Source: Thermoactinomyces sp. DSM 45892
GTDB taxonomy: Bacteria; Bacillota; Bacilli; Thermoactinomycetales; Thermoactinomycetaceae
Reading direction: 5' to 3'
Length of the DNA: 64,000 bases
NCBI RefSeq assembly: GCF_900107305.1
Contig: NZ_FNPL01000010.1
Span: forward strand, 60,198-124,197
Made by a program: the position numbers and the translations under genes. This document shows, in pieces, positions 1 to 10,096 of this stretch. The stretch's first letter is position 1. Every line of letters starts with the position of its first letter. The notes beneath the pieces were generated by a model. The model did no database searches and was not told the DNA's origin. It saw only the letters and a program-made list of their open reading frames with translations.

Positions 1-268
1 GTTGTAGAACGGATACATACATAATAACAGCAGGAGCAACACCGAATGTAATAAGATCTGATAATGAGTCCAATTGCTTTCCGAATTCACTTTGTGCATT
101 TAGCATACGAGCTACCCGACCATCCAAACCGTCTAACAACATCCCAATAATGACCATGATGGCGGCATATTCCCAATATTTCTCTTCATGAATCGCCAAC
201 AAAATCGCCATGATACCGAGGAATAAGTTCCCAACGGTCAAACAGTTAGGTAATGATTTTGTAAACAT
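1..268 (-). CDS. pssA: CDP-diacylglycerol--serine O-phosphatidyltransferase (3' part outside window)
   Basis: Only the first 89 codons are present; the gene runs off the left edge. The translation shows two hydrophobic segments and the CDP-alcohol phosphatidyltransferase signature D-G-x2-A-R-x8-G-x3-D-x3-D, read here as DGLDGRVAR then GKQLDSLSD. This catalytic motif transfers the phosphatidyl group of a CDP-lipid to an alcohol, at the inner membrane face. Serine specificity (PssA) rather than glycerol phosphate (PgsA) is inferred from the N-terminus and from placement after disA. The ATG at 266-268 has a GGGGGTT ribosome site. It lies 83 bases downstream of disA on the same strand. B. subtilis has yacL at this place. 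Confidence 0.85.
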   Translation of the reverse strand, partial: MFTKSLPNCLTVGNLFLGIMAILLAIHEEKYWEYAAIMVIIGMLLDGLDGRVARMLNAQSEFGKQLDSLSDLITFGVAPAVIMYVSVLQ

Positions 269-351
269 ACAGGGAACCCCCTATTAGATTAAGTCCCTAT
301 ACAGGACCTTTTCATTTTCGTTCATTTGTATAATGTTTCATTGTAAGGTAT

Positions 352-1425
352 TTAGATATGTCTGTCAATAAAGACCTGTTCTTGTATCCTCCGCAAGCCT
401 TCTTGAATCGCCCTTGCTCGAACATCTCCAATTCCTTCCACATCATCCAATTCATCGATTGTTGCCATCATAATTTTAGGTAATTTCCCAAAACGAAATG
501 TAAGTTTCTGGATAATACTGCATGGCAGTCTAGGGATTTTGTTTAAAATCCGATATCCTCTAGGTGCAACCGTTCCTTCTTGAAGATTGGTGTTACCTGG
601 ATAGCCTAGAATCCGTACAATATGGATTTGTTCTAACAAGTCATCGCTCGACAGGTGCTTTAAATCCTCAAACACCCTCGTTGGCGTTTGGATAACGGGG
701 TCTTTGGCATAGTCTTTGATCAACCATTCTGCTTCTTCTTCCACATGGGAAACCAACTCTTCTAGTTGCATATGGATCAGCCGGCCTTCCGATCCTAACT
801 CATTGATATAGCTCTGAATCTCTCGTTTGATCCTGAGAACCATCTCAATCCGTTGGATCACCAGAGCTACGTCATTTAGTGTGACCAACTCTTCAAACTC
901 AAGCGCACTTAAATTAGTTGTAGCTTGATCTAGCACTGATTTATATTTTTCTAATGTTTGTATCGCTTGATTTGCTTTTGTCAAGATCACACGAATATCT
1001 CTCAAGGCATATCGAACACTACCTTTATAAACAGTAATGGTATTACGGCGCTGGGAGATAGATACGACAAGCTTACCCGTCTGTCTCGCCGTTCGTTGCG
1101 CCGTTCGATGACGAATTCCCGTCTCTGTAGAAGGCATCGAAGAACTGGGAACTAGCTGTGCATTTGCATAATGAATCCGCTTCACATCACTGCTTAAAAT
1201 AATCGCACCATCCATTTTACATAGTTCATACAGATGTGCAGCAGTAAAAGGGCTATCTATATGGAATCCACCATCCACCAGCTCCTTTACAGAATCATCA
1301 TATCCCACTACAATCAGTGCCCCTGTCTTAGCACCTAGCACATTGTCTAATCCTTCTCGAAAGGCAGTTCCCGGGGCAAGTAGTTTTAGTGCCCCACTTA
1401 AAATCGAATCAAATTCTTTACTCAA
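352..1425 (-). CDS. disA: DNA integrity scanning protein DisA, diadenylate cyclase
   Basis: 357 residues, the usual DisA length. DisA condenses two ATP into cyclic di-AMP and scans DNA for branched structures. The N-terminal DAC domain carries both catalytic motifs, DGA (residues 72-74) and RHRTA (105-109). A helical spine follows, and the last ~50 residues form a helix-hairpin-helix DNA-binding region ([17 protein letters not shown]). The start codon is TTG at 1423-1425, 7 bases after the radA stop, behind a GGGGG-rich ribosome site formed by the end of radA. This suggests translational coupling. RadA inhibits DisA in B. subtilis, so the radA-disA pairing is functionally sensible. Confidence 0.96.
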   Translation of the reverse strand: MSKEFDSILSGALKLLAPGTAFREGLDNVLGAKTGALIVVGYDDSVKELVDGGFHIDSPFTAAHLYELCKMDGAIILSSDVKRIHYANAQLVPSSSMPSTETGIRHRTAQRTARQTGKLVVSISQRRNTITVYKGSVRYALRDIRVILTKANQAIQTLEKYKSVLDQATTNLSALEFEELVTLNDVALVIQRIEMVLRIKREIQSYINELGSEGRLIHMQLEELVSHVEEEAEWLIKDYAKDPVIQTPTRVFEDLKHLSSDDLLEQIHIVRILGYPGNTNLQEGTVAPRGYRILNKIPRLPCSIIQKLTFRFGKLPKIMMATIDELDDVEGIGDVRARAIQEGLRRIQEQVFIDRHI

Positions 1426-1432
1426 TGATTGT

Positions 1433-2806
1433 CTACCCCCCCATCGCTTCTTTTAAAGCCTCCGTCACACTATTGACACCAATTAGCTGGACACCCGAAG
1501 GTGATGTTAGACCTCGTAAGTTCTTACTTGGTAGTATTACCTTTTCGAAGCCCAAATTAACAGCCTCTGCTACCCGTTGTTCGATTCTAGATACTGCCCG
1601 AACTTCACCTGTAAGTCCTACTTCTCCAATAAATAATTCACTCACTCCGGTAGGTCGATCACGGAAACTAGATGCCAGCGCTACGGCAATCGCTAAGTCC
1701 ACCGCAGGTTCATCTAAGCGAACACCCCCCACCACGTTTACAAACGCGTCTTGATTCTGCAAAAACATACCAATTCTTTTTTCAAGAACAGCCATAATCA
1801 TCGTCAAACGCTGATGATCGATGCCGGAGGCTGAACGTTTCGGAGTAGCAAAACTCGTAGGTGTTACTAATGCTTGTAATTCCACCAAAACAGGTCTAGT
1901 TCCCTCTACGCTTGCTGTAACGGCTGTACCCGGAACCCCCACGGGCCTCCCTGCTAAAAACACTTCAGATGGGTTATCAATTTCCTCTAATCCAAGCTCT
2001 TTCATTTCAAATACACCGATCTCATTGGTAGAACCAAAACGGTTTTTAACAGCCCGGAGTACCCTATATGTATGATGGCGCTCTCCCTCAAAGTACAGAA
2101 CGCAATCCACCATGTGTTCCAACATCCGCGGGCCTGCAATAGCTCCTGATTTCGTAACATGACCCACAATGATAATGGCCACACCTTGTTCCTTCGCCCA
2201 GCGCATGAGTTGTCCTGTACATTCACGTACTTGAGCCACACTTCCAGGAGCAGAAGTTACTTCTGGATGATACATCGTTTGAATGGAATCGATCACAACA
2301 AGCTTGGGATTCGTTTCCCCTATTAATTCTTCAATCGCTGTAAGATCCGTCTCGGAAGCCACATATAATTCTTCGTGTAATGAATTCAAACGCTCAGCCC
2401 GCATACGAATTTGTTCAAGGGATTCCTCACCTGTGACATACAGGATGGAAGTACCCGATCGCGCTAATCGATACGTGGATTGTAGTAAGAGAGTCGATTT
2501 CCCAATCCCAGGATCTCCCCCGACTAAGATCAGCGAACCTGGAACAAGTCCTCCTCCAAGTACGCGATTTAATTCTCGCATACCGGTGTCCGTACGATCA
2601 GTAGATAATTTTTCCACTTGAGTAATTCGCGAGGCCTTCTCACGCTTCGCTTTTGGTTTGATATTCGTCCCAGGAATCCGCAGAGAAGTATTTTCGCGCT
2701 CCTCCACCATCGAGTTCCACTCTTCACATCCCGGGCAGCGCCCCATCCACTTTGCTGACTCATAACCGCACTCTTGACAAATAAATCGAGTCTTAACTTT
2801 TGCCAA
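1433..2806 (-). CDS. radA: DNA repair protein RadA (Sms), branch-migration ATPase
   Basis: 457 residues from a TTG start at 2804-2806. The open frame extends further upstream, but the family begins M-A-K-x-K, and GAGGTG sits 6 bases before this TTG, so the longer form is rejected. Domains in order: a C4 zinc finger (C10, C13, C24, C27), a RecA-like ATPase with Walker [11 protein letters not shown] near residue 97, the RadA-specific KNRFG motif near 255, and a C-terminal Lon-protease-like domain. RadA is a DnaB-like hexameric helicase that drives branch migration in recombination. It follows clpC, separated by a strong terminator. Confidence 0.95.
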   Translation of the reverse strand: MAKVKTRFICQECGYESAKWMGRCPGCEEWNSMVEERENTSLRIPGTNIKPKAKREKASRITQVEKLSTDRTDTGMRELNRVLGGGLVPGSLILVGGDPGIGKSTLLLQSTYRLARSGTSILYVTGEESLEQIRMRAERLNSLHEELYVASETDLTAIEELIGETNPKLVVIDSIQTMYHPEVTSAPGSVAQVRECTGQLMRWAKEQGVAIIIVGHVTKSGAIAGPRMLEHMVDCVLYFEGERHHTYRVLRAVKNRFGSTNEIGVFEMKELGLEEIDNPSEVFLAGRPVGVPGTAVTASVEGTRPVLVELQALVTPTSFATPKRSASGIDHQRLTMIMAVLEKRIGMFLQNQDAFVNVVGGVRLDEPAVDLAIAVALASSFRDRPTGVSELFIGEVGLTGEVRAVSRIEQRVAEAVNLGFEKVILPSKNLRGLTSPSGVQLIGVNSVTEALKEAMGG

Positions 2807-2872
2807 AGGATTCACCTCAAAGCTCAAATGGAATTCATCCCTCATTATAGCAAATAAGGCATTCATCGGTTA

Positions 2873-2909
2873 GAAAAAAAGAACAGCCCCAATCCCTCAA
2901 GGCTGTTCT
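2873..2909 (-). terminator. Rho-independent terminator after clpC
   Basis: Read on the minus strand, the stem AGAACAGCC / GGCTGTTCT is followed by a run of seven T. It lies 7 bases past the clpC stop, so the ctsR operon probably ends here. radA would then depend on its own promoter or on readthrough. Confidence 0.9.
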
Positions 2910-2915
2910 AATCGT

Positions 2916-5375
2916 TTAAGATTGTTTAGACTTGGTTGACTTAGCTGCTGATTTAATGGTTCCTTTTTCCACAACTAAGGCCCCATCTTTCAAATCAATT
3001 TGGACCGTATCCCCTCGCCCGATATGACCACGAAGCAACTCTTCCGATAAACGATCTTCGATATGCTTTTGGATCGCACGACGGAGTGGACGAGCGCCGT
3101 ACTGTGGATCAAATCCTTCTTTTGCAAGGTAACTTTTTGCTGCTTGTGAAAGAGTAAAATCGATCTCTTGCTCCTTCAAACGGCCGCGAAGCTCTTCTGC
3201 CATCAAGCTTACGATCTCTTGAAGATGTTCTTCTTTGAGAGAATGGAACACAATCAAATCATCAATCCGGTTTAAGAACTCTGGACGGAAGCTTTTCTTC
3301 AACTGTTCCATGACGTTATTCTTCATTTGTTCATACTCGTCTTTGCTCGTATCACCAGTCGCAAACCCTAAGCGGGTGTTTTTAATCGTAGAGGCTCCGA
3401 CATTTGAAGTCATAATAATAACGGTATTACGGAAGTCTACTGTACGACCTTTTCCATCCGTAAGCCGACCATCTTCTAACACCTGCAACAAGACATTGAA
3501 TACTTCTGGATGGGCTTTTTCAATCTCATCAAAAAGTACAACTGAGTACGGTTTCCGGCGTACTTTTTCGGTTAGTTGACCACCTTCGTCATACCCTACA
3601 TATCCCGGTGGAGATCCAACCAAACGGCTAGTAGTATGCTTCTCCATATACTCCGACATATCGATCCGAATCATTGCATTTTCATCACCAAACATTGATT
3701 CTGCGAGCGCGCGAGCCAATTCTGTTTTCCCTACCCCAGTAGGTCCAAGGAAGATAAAGGAACCGATGGGACGCTTAGGATCTTTCAATCCAGCACGAGC
3801 TCGGCGAATCGCACGGGCAACTGACTTCACGGCTTCCTCTTGACCAATCACACGATTATGCAGGATCGATTCCATATTTAGCAAACGAGCCGATTCTTCC
3901 TCGGCCAACTTGACGACCGGAATCCCTGTCCAGCTCGCCACGATATGAGCAATATCATTCCCCGTTACTTCCGAGTCTGATCGACCTTGGTCCTGCTTCC
4001 AGCGATTACGGGTCGATTCTAACTCTTCACGAAGTTTCTGCTCACGATCACGGAGGGAAGCTGCTTTTTCAAACTCTTGACTCTGAACAGCGGCGTCTTT
4101 TTCTTTCTTTACATCTATCATCTTCTTCTCTAGCTCTTTTAAATCAGGCGGAACGGTATAAGAGGATAGACGTACCTTCGAAGCGGCCTCGTCAACAAGA
4201 TCAATCGCTTTATCAGGTAGATAACGATCTGTAATATAACGATCCGAAAGCTTCACAGCTTGCTCAATCGCTTCATCTGTAATCTTGACACGATGGTGAG
4301 CTTCATAGCGATCGCGCAGTCCTTTTAAGATTAAAACCGCTTCTTCCGCTGTAGGTTCATCCACTGTAATCGGTTGGAAACGACGCTCTAATGCCGCATC
4401 CTTTTCGATATATTTCCGGTACTCATCTAAAGTGGTTGCACCAATACATTGCAACTCGCCACGGGCCAGAGCTGGTTTTAAAATATTGGAAGCATCAATT
4501 GCTCCTTCCGCTCCGCCAGCACCAATCAACGTATGCAATTCATCAATAAACAGGATAATATTCCCTGCTTGGCGAATTTCGTCCATAATCTTCTTCAAAC
4601 GATCCTCAAATTCACCGCGATACTTGGTACCTGCCACAACCGTACCCATATCTAGTGTCATAACTCGTTTTCCTCGGAGTGTTTCCGGAATTTCTCCAGC
4701 CACTATTCGCTGAGCCAAGCCTTCTGCTACTGCTGTTTTCCCAACACCAGGTTCCCCTATAAGCACAGGATTGTTTTTCGTACGACGTGATAAAACTTGG
4801 ACTACGCGTTCAATTTCTTTCCCCCTACCAATTACAGGGTCTAGATGTCCATCCCGGGCAATAGCTGTAAGATCACGCGCAAGTCCATCTAAGGTAGGTG
4901 TATTGACACTCGCCACATGACCTCCCCCACCAACTGATTCATTACTCCCCAAAAGCTGTAGAACTTGTTGACGTGCTTTATTTAAACTTACACCCAAATT
5001 ATTTAGTACCCTTGCGGCTACCCCTTCCCCTTCCCGGATCAAACCAAGGAGAATATGTTCTGTCCCCACATAGGTATGGCCTAACTTTCTTGCTTCATCC
5101 ATGGATAGCTCAATCACTTTTTTGGCACGAGGAGTATAAGCAATATTGGTAGGTTGATTTGTCCCTCTACCGATTAGATTCTCCACTTCCTTTTGAATCT
5201 TCTCGAGTCCCAGTCCTAAAGCAACTAGAGCTTTTGCTGCGATTCCCTCTCCCTCACGTAGCAAACCAAGTAAGATATGCTCCGTACCAATGTTGCTATG
5301 ACCTAGCCGTACTGCTTCGTCTTGAGCTAGTGCCAATACTTTTTGCGCTCGTTCTGTTAATCGACCAAACATCAT
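2916..5375 (-). CDS. clpC: ATP-dependent Clp protease ATP-binding subunit ClpC
   Basis: 819 residues, full length for ClpC. Two N-domain repeats occupy residues 1-145 (both with the TEHILLGL signature). AAA1 has Walker A GEPGVGKT at 207-214. A middle domain follows with a UVR-like coiled coil near 430, and AAA2 has GPTGVGKT near 545 and the Walker B-type [12 protein letters not shown]. ClpC unfolds substrates, including McsB-phosphorylated ones, for ClpP. It is the last gene of ctsR-mcsA-mcsB-clpC, 16 bases after mcsB, with GAGGTG ahead of tandem ATG codons. Expression is expected to be CtsR-repressed through the promoter at 7540-7568. Confidence 0.98.
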   Translation of the reverse strand: MMFGRLTERAQKVLALAQDEAVRLGHSNIGTEHILLGLLREGEGIAAKALVALGLGLEKIQKEVENLIGRGTNQPTNIAYTPRAKKVIELSMDEARKLGHTYVGTEHILLGLIREGEGVAARVLNNLGVSLNKARQQVLQLLGSNESVGGGGHVASVNTPTLDGLARDLTAIARDGHLDPVIGRGKEIERVVQVLSRRTKNNPVLIGEPGVGKTAVAEGLAQRIVAGEIPETLRGKRVMTLDMGTVVAGTKYRGEFEDRLKKIMDEIRQAGNIILFIDELHTLIGAGGAEGAIDASNILKPALARGELQCIGATTLDEYRKYIEKDAALERRFQPITVDEPTAEEAVLILKGLRDRYEAHHRVKITDEAIEQAVKLSDRYITDRYLPDKAIDLVDEAASKVRLSSYTVPPDLKELEKKMIDVKKEKDAAVQSQEFEKAASLRDREQKLREELESTRNRWKQDQGRSDSEVTGNDIAHIVASWTGIPVVKLAEEESARLLNMESILHNRVIGQEEAVKSVARAIRRARAGLKDPKRPIGSFIFLGPTGVGKTELARALAESMFGDENAMIRIDMSEYMEKHTTSRLVGSPPGYVGYDEGGQLTEKVRRKPYSVVLFDEIEKAHPEVFNVLLQVLEDGRLTDGKGRTVDFRNTVIIMTSNVGASTIKNTRLGFATGDTSKDEYEQMKNNVMEQLKKSFRPEFLNRIDDLIVFHSLKEEHLQEIVSLMAEELRGRLKEQEIDFTLSQAAKSYLAKEGFDPQYGARPLRRAIQKHIEDRLSEELLRGHIGRGDTVQIDLKDGALVVEKGTIKSAAKSTKSKQS

Positions 5376-5391
5376 AAGCTAACACCTCTTT

Positions 5392-6471
5392 TTAGTCTGT
5401 TTGTTTTTCCATACGTAGACGTTCTCGAATGAAATCAGCCCTCTGAATATCACGTTCTTCGGGATTCAAGCGCTCTCCTGCATATTGTTGTAAAAAACCT
5501 GGTTGAATCATCACCATTAACTCATTCATGACATTAGAGCCAACATCTTGAATCATGCCTAAATCAATCCCTAGTCGCACATCAGACAATCGCTTCATCG
5601 CCTCTTTAGAGTCCATGATCCGTGAGTAGGCTAAAATCCCGAGCGAGCGATATACACGATCCTCTAGTTGAATAATCGAAATACTGGTAAGCCTATTCCG
5701 AGCCGATTGCTCATGCTCGATCATCTGTAGCACGACTCCAACTAAATTCTCAATAATCTCTTCCTCTGATTGGCCTAACGTGACTTGATTAGACACTTGA
5801 TACAATTGTCCCAATGCTTCACTACCTTCGCCGTAGATCCCTCGAACTGCTAAACCTACTTGCATAATAGCTGGTATCAGGCGGTTTAACTGTTGTGTCA
5901 TCGCAAGTGCCGGTAAGTGAACCATGACCGATGCCCGAATCCCTGTACCTACATTGGTCGGACAATTCGTCATATATCCAACTTGATCGTCAAAGGCAAA
6001 GGAAAGTTCTTTTTCTAGTAAATTATCAATACTACTCGCTAGTTCCCACGCTTTTTCAAGTTGCAATCCTGGATATAACACCTGGATACGCAAATGGTCT
6101 TCCTCGTTAATCATAATCGAGAGTGATTCATCTTGGCTGATAATCGCCGCTCCATGCCTAGACTCCTCAGCCAGACTCGGGCTAATTAGATGTTTTTCCA
6201 CCAAAACCCGCTTCTCTAAATCCGTCAAGTTTTCCATACGAATCAGTTCAGCAGATTGCAAAATAGGTTGGTGCTTCTTTATTTTTTTCCAAGCCTTTTC
6301 AATCGTTTTAACTACTTTTTCTCCTTGAGACGTGCCCGCCATCATCGGAAATGGAAGTTCGGTTAGATTTCTAGCGATCCTCACCCGACTACTAAAAACA
6401 ATGTCAGATTGAGGCCCCTTCACTTTCATCCATTCACTCGTTGCACGTTGGATAAAGTTTTCTAATGACAT
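5392..6471 (-). CDS. mcsB: Protein-arginine kinase McsB
   Basis: 359 residues, near the 363 of B. subtilis McsB. It is an ATP:guanido phosphotransferase fold with the conserved active-site strand NCPTNVGTGIRASV, including the catalytic Cys and the G-T-G-x-R-A core. McsB phosphorylates arginines of damaged proteins and of CtsR, marking them for ClpCP. It starts 12 bases after mcsA, its activator, and is followed after 16 bases by clpC. The whole stress quartet is intact. Confidence 0.97.
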   Translation of the reverse strand: MSLENFIQRATSEWMKVKGPQSDIVFSSRVRIARNLTELPFPMMAGTSQGEKVVKTIEKAWKKIKKHQPILQSAELIRMENLTDLEKRVLVEKHLISPSLAEESRHGAAIISQDESLSIMINEEDHLRIQVLYPGLQLEKAWELASSIDNLLEKELSFAFDDQVGYMTNCPTNVGTGIRASVMVHLPALAMTQQLNRLIPAIMQVGLAVRGIYGEGSEALGQLYQVSNQVTLGQSEEEIIENLVGVVLQMIEHEQSARNRLTSISIIQLEDRVYRSLGILAYSRIMDSKEAMKRLSDVRLGIDLGMIQDVGSNVMNELMVMIQPGFLQQYAGERLNPEERDIQRADFIRERLRMEKQTD

Positions 6472-6483
6472 CAGGTCCCCCTC

Positions 6484-7026
6484 CTACTCTGTTTCCAATT
6501 GTTTTTGCAGGGCTCGAATCTGATCGCGAATCTGAGCTGCTTCTTCAAAAGCTTCTTCATGGATTTTGCGATGCAATTGTTCCTTTAGCTTCTCTAAATT
6601 ATGGCGCATGCGGATTTTTCCTTTGGCACGTTCAGGTACCTTACCATTATGTTTCGTGTTACCATGGACCTTCCGCATTAATGGATCTAGCCACTGCTGA
6701 AATGTTGCGTAGCAATCGCTACAACCAAAGCGTCCCATTTTTGAAAACTGATTATATGTTAGACCACATGATGGACAACGAAGTACTTGCGGTGAATGAC
6801 TCGCATCATCTTGGGGATTCCCCATCTGCGTAATCGGCTCAAAATTCAAAAGACCAGACAATAGATGGTGGAACGAGAAACCGTGATCAAAACCAGGCAT
6901 CTGTTCCCCTTTCTCCTGTGCACATAATTCACACAGGTGGTATTCTGTCTTCTGTCCATTCACTACCTTTTTGTAATGAATCGTAGCCGACCTTTTTCCG
7001 CATTCAGGACAGAGCACATCCATCAC
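6484..7026 (-). CDS. mcsA: McsB activator McsA, zinc-finger UVR protein
   Basis: 180 residues. CxxC pairs at C6/C9 (CPECGK) and in CELC, CPSC and CSDC give two treble-clef-like zinc sites. The C-terminal 40 residues are a UVR motif (EEAFEEAAQIRDQIRALQ). McsA binds and activates the arginine kinase McsB and takes part in CtsR regulation. Its ATG overlaps the ctsR stop by four bases (ATGA), showing translational coupling. Confidence 0.96.
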   Translation of the reverse strand: MMDVLCPECGKRSATIHYKKVVNGQKTEYHLCELCAQEKGEQMPGFDHGFSFHHLLSGLLNFEPITQMGNPQDDASHSPQVLRCPSCGLTYNQFSKMGRFGCSDCYATFQQWLDPLMRKVHGNTKHNGKVPERAKGKIRMRHNLEKLKEQLHRKIHEEAFEEAAQIRDQIRALQKQLETE

Positions 7027-7493
7027 TCTCCTTTGTTTGCGAATAATATTGTAATCATCATCCTCATCATGCGCGCTCGCAACTGATCGCGCATGATGAG
7101 AGGCAGTTGAATCAAATCGCGTGAAATCATACTTTTCATCAAGTGAGCTTCCCTTGGAGTCATAAAACCCTCTTCAATCAGGCGGTGTATCACATGCTCG
7201 GCAGTCACTTGGGGAATCGAATCTCCAATCCGTTCCAATAGCTCGATATAGTACCTTTGACTATCCAACACAGGAACCTTCTTAATCCGAATGTAACCGC
7301 CTCCACCACGCTTACTCTCGACGAGGAAGCCCTTTTCCAAGGTAAAGCGAGTACTAATGACGTAGTTAATTTGCGAAGGAACGCACTGAAATGAATCAGC
7401 CAGCTCACTCCGCTTGATTTCCACGACACCCAGTTCGCTATCAACGAGCATCTGCTTTAGATAGTGTTCAATGATGTCTGAAATACTACTCAT
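7023..7493 (-). CDS. ctsR: Transcriptional repressor CtsR
   Basis: 156 residues. CtsR represses the clp stress regulon. The N-terminal winged helix binds tandem heptads, and the glycine-rich wing KRGGGGYIRI, which is the thermosensor tetraglycine loop of the family, is present. It is the first gene of ctsR-mcsA-mcsB-clpC. The upstream sequence contains a consensus sigma-A promoter and a CtsR operator, so autoregulation is expected. The ATG follows a GCAGGAGG ribosome site. Confidence 0.97.
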   Translation of the reverse strand: MSSISDIIEHYLKQMLVDSELGVVEIKRSELADSFQCVPSQINYVISTRFTLEKGFLVESKRGGGGYIRIKKVPVLDSQRYYIELLERIGDSIPQVTAEHVIHRLIEEGFMTPREAHLMKSMISRDLIQLPLIMRDQLRARMMRMMITILFANKGE

Positions 7494-7512
7494 CGGAAAA
7501 CCTCCTGCTGAC

Positions 7513-7529
7513 TTTGACTATCTTTGACC
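7513..7529 (-). promoter_or_regulatory. CtsR operator of the ctsR operon
   Basis: On the plus strand the site reads TTTGACT-ATC-TTTGACC, a direct heptad repeat with a 3-base spacer. It matches the reverse complement of the CtsR consensus RGTCAAA-NAN-RGTCAAA. It lies just past the predicted transcription start, between promoter and ribosome site. Confidence 0.88.
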
Positions 7530-7539
7530 TTCTGATTTT

Positions 7540-7568
7540 ATTATATCGTTTTCCTCTGATAATGCCAA
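7540..7568 (-). promoter_or_regulatory. Sigma-A promoter of ctsR operon
   Basis: On the minus strand, -35 TTGGCA (7563-7568), a 17-base spacer and -10 TATAAT (7540-7545). The start point would be near 7533, right before the CtsR operator. Confidence 0.85.
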
Positions 7569-7639
7569 TCATTTTTTATATCTACTCCACCCAATCTTCC
7601 TCTACAGTTTTCCCACGAATAGCAGGGCTTCATACCTAC

Positions 7640-8347
7640 TCAAATGATCCTTCTCACCTCATGAACTCCATCTATTTCTTGTAGATCTCCGATCACATTG
7701 GTCAAACTTTCTTCACTTGAATCACTCAAACGAAGCGTAATGGTCAGACGAAATTCGTTTAATGATCCTTCCTCTTCATCTACACGTAGCTTTTTTAGTT
7801 GAATCTCCTTCCCCGCAAAATAAGTGGCTAAGTTACCGATGATTCTCCCTCGATCTTCTCCTTGTACGATAATTTCAAACCGATACAGGCAACGTTTTTT
7901 CACCATATATTTCTCAATACGATTTAATAACTCTAAACTAACCAAGACTAACAATGTGGTAATCACGGCCGCGAAATAAAAACCTGATCCCACAGCTAAC
8001 CCAATCGCAGCTATGACCCACAGGGATGCCGCCGTCGTAAGCCCACTTACGGTTACCCCCTGTCTCAAGATCGTTCCAGCACCAAGAAAACCGATGCCAC
8101 TTACTACTTGAGCGCTTAAACGTGCAGGATCGAACAAGAAACGACGATCCACTTCAATAAATGGGACAAAGGCATAGATCGAAATCAGCATAATTAACGC
8201 GGAACCGACACTTACTAAGATATGAGTCCGAAAACCAGCTGGATGATTATTTACCTCCCGTTCCCATCCAACAAGTCCACCAAGAATTGCAGCAACCATG
8301 AGTCGTAATACCATTTCCCACTCTGAAATATACCAAATACTGGACAA
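7640..8347 (-). CDS. MgtC/SapB family membrane protein
   Basis: 235 residues from a TTG start with AGGAGGG 6 bases upstream. Four to five hydrophobic segments fill residues 10-145, with the MgtC signature GGLVGWEREVNNHPAGFRTH and later GxGFLGAGTI. A soluble ACT-like tail occupies about 155-235. MgtC proteins aid growth at low magnesium; in some bacteria they affect virulence and ATP synthase, but the role here is unknown. It is the first gene of the non-Bacillus island beside ctsR and is divergent from the histidine kinase. Confidence 0.88.
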   Translation of the reverse strand: MSSIWYISEWEMVLRLMVAAILGGLVGWEREVNNHPAGFRTHILVSVGSALIMLISIYAFVPFIEVDRRFLFDPARLSAQVVSGIGFLGAGTILRQGVTVSGLTTAASLWVIAAIGLAVGSGFYFAAVITTLLVLVSLELLNRIEKYMVKKRCLYRFEIIVQGEDRGRIIGNLATYFAGKEIQLKKLRVDEEEGSLNEFRLTITLRLSDSSEESLTNVIGDLQEIDGVHEVRRII

Positions 8348-8511
8348 TATAATCCCTCCTAAGGGCTATAGATTTATAATGAAATTCGTCATAACATGAG
8401 AATGTTTAGGACGATTCGAAGCTGTTGTTGAAAGAAGACCTATTGTTATAAAGCGTTATATGATTTCATGGTATGCTAAATGATTATCCTTATGGTACAA
8501 GAGGTGTGTGT

Positions 8512-9333
8512 ATGTCATACAAGAGTATCCGTTGGTCGATTTTACTGTTGCCCACAATCGTGATCGGTCTTTGGGAGTATATCCGTCATGATTTTTTGTT
8601 ATCCCATATCTCGATGGAAATGGGAAACTGGCTCTCTCCCTTGATCGTGCTTTTCGTCACTTTAACAGTCTCGCGATTATTATTTGCCCGATATGAACAA
8701 CTGAAAAAACGCTTAGAGAACGAACTTGCCGAAAAAGCGGTCCTACAGGAACGGGAACGAATCGCAAGGGAATTACATGATGGAATCGCCCAGACTTTAT
8801 TTTTATGCTCCGTCCAACTCGATTTACTCGAAAAACAACAGCCTAATCTCGAATGGAGCCCCATTCGAAACAACTTACATCAAATTCATAACTATGTACG
8901 CCACTCCATCGCTACATTAAAAGAAGGGACCCAATTAATTCCGATGACGTGGAGTCAGCAAATAGATGAACTCGTAAGCGAATTTGAGAAAAAGATGGGG
9001 ATTCCCGTATCTGTTCAATTAAAGATTCATGAGGATTCCTTCACTTTAAAAGAACAGACAGAGCTCATCGCCATCATCCAAGAGGCCTTTACTAACGTAT
9101 ACAAGCATGCTGGACAAGCGACTTATGTTTTTCTTCACATCCGACCTACCACTCACGGATGGCGTCTTGAAATAGAGGATGACGGTCAGGGATATCAGAC
9201 AGATCCCTTGGAACACGCCGATCGATTTGGCTGTAAAATGATGCGAGATCGTGCAGAAGAACTAGGAGCTACATTCTCCATCACGCACGAAATGGGAAAA
9301 ACCAAAGTGTGGGTTGAAAAAGGAGTCTCTTAA
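8512..9333 (+). CDS. NarL-type sensor histidine kinase
   Basis: 273 residues from the ATG at 8512, which has GAGGTG 5 bases before it; an in-frame ATG at 8473 has no ribosome site. Two membrane helices lie at about 8-26 and 40-58 with a short outside loop. A coiled region leads to the HisKA_3 H-box RERIARELHDG with phospho-acceptor H89. The ATPase domain shows the N-box (EAFTNVYKHA) and G1-box (EDDGQGY). The tiny sensory loop resembles intramembrane-sensing kinases (LiaS/DesK-like). Its response regulator begins one base after the stop. The stimulus is unknown. Confidence 0.92.
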   Translation: MSYKSIRWSILLLPTIVIGLWEYIRHDFLLSHISMEMGNWLSPLIVLFVTLTVSRLLFARYEQLKKRLENELAEKAVLQERERIARELHDGIAQTLFLCSVQLDLLEKQQPNLEWSPIRNNLHQIHNYVRHSIATLKEGTQLIPMTWSQQIDELVSEFEKKMGIPVSVQLKIHEDSFTLKEQTELIAIIQEAFTNVYKHAGQATYVFLHIRPTTHGWRLEIEDDGQGYQTDPLEHADRFGCKMMRDRAEELGATFSITHEMGKTKVWVEKGVS

Positions 9334-9334
9334 A

Positions 9335-9979
9335 ATGAGCAAATACCGAGTTTTAATTGGTGATGACCATGAACACGCTAGAGCCGCCATCAAAATCATT
9401 TTAGGAAGCGATCCTGCTTTTCATGTGATTGGGGAAGCAACAAACGGAAAAGAAATAATCCATCTTTGTAAAGAGTTATTACCCGACCTTGTATTAATGG
9501 ATATCAATATGCCCGTACTAAATGGATTAGACGCAACCCGAATACTAAAAGCAGAACTACCTCATATCAAAATCGTCATGGTCACAGTATCGGACGATGT
9601 AGCCGATCTATTTGAAGCACTAAAAAAAGGGGCACAAGGCTACTTGCTAAAGAACTTAAACCCTTCGATATGGTTAGACTATTTACATGCCATCATGAAA
9701 GATGATGCCCCTATTTCCAAGGAAATAGCAAAAAGGATTTTAACTGAGTTTATGGGCCAGACGAAAACACAGCAAGAACATCGCTTAACATCTCGGGAAC
9801 AGGAAATCCTATCGTTAGTGGCACTAGGAAATAGCAACAAGGATATTGCTCACTTGCTCACCATTTCGGAGTATACGGTGAAAAATCATTTGAAGAATAT
9901 TATGCAAAAATTGCATGTTAGTAATCGAGTGCAGTTGACTCGATTTGCGTTTGAGCAGGGGTACATGAATACTCAATAG
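9335..9979 (+). CDS. NarL/FixJ-family response regulator
   Basis: 214 residues, ATG at 9335 behind AAGGAG that lies in the last codons of the kinase gene. The receiver domain has acidic D10/D11, phospho-acceptor D56 in LVLMDINMP, and the conserved Lys of GYLLKN. A LuxR-type helix-turn-helix occupies about 147-205 (LTSREQEILSLVALG, then SEYTVKNHLKNIMQKL). It is cotranscribed with the kinase. The lipoprotein gene 117 bases downstream on the same strand is a plausible but unproven target. Confidence 0.93.
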   Translation: MSKYRVLIGDDHEHARAAIKIILGSDPAFHVIGEATNGKEIIHLCKELLPDLVLMDINMPVLNGLDATRILKAELPHIKIVMVTVSDDVADLFEALKKGAQGYLLKNLNPSIWLDYLHAIMKDDAPISKEIAKRILTEFMGQTKTQQEHRLTSREQEILSLVALGNSNKDIAHLLTISEYTVKNHLKNIMQKLHVSNRVQLTRFAFEQGYMNTQ

Positions 9980-10096
9980 ATGCTTTTAGACTGATCGGTC
10001 GACTTTAGGGCTTTTGTCTCTCATTTTATGATCTGAAATAGTCTGTTAGTTAGTTATAAATCATATCACTACTATTTTGAAAGGGAGTTTTTTATT

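Noticed and set aside
2864..2866. ATG at the head of the longest radA frame
   Set aside because: The extra 20 residues lack homology and the RadA family N-terminus begins at the TTG behind GAGGTG.
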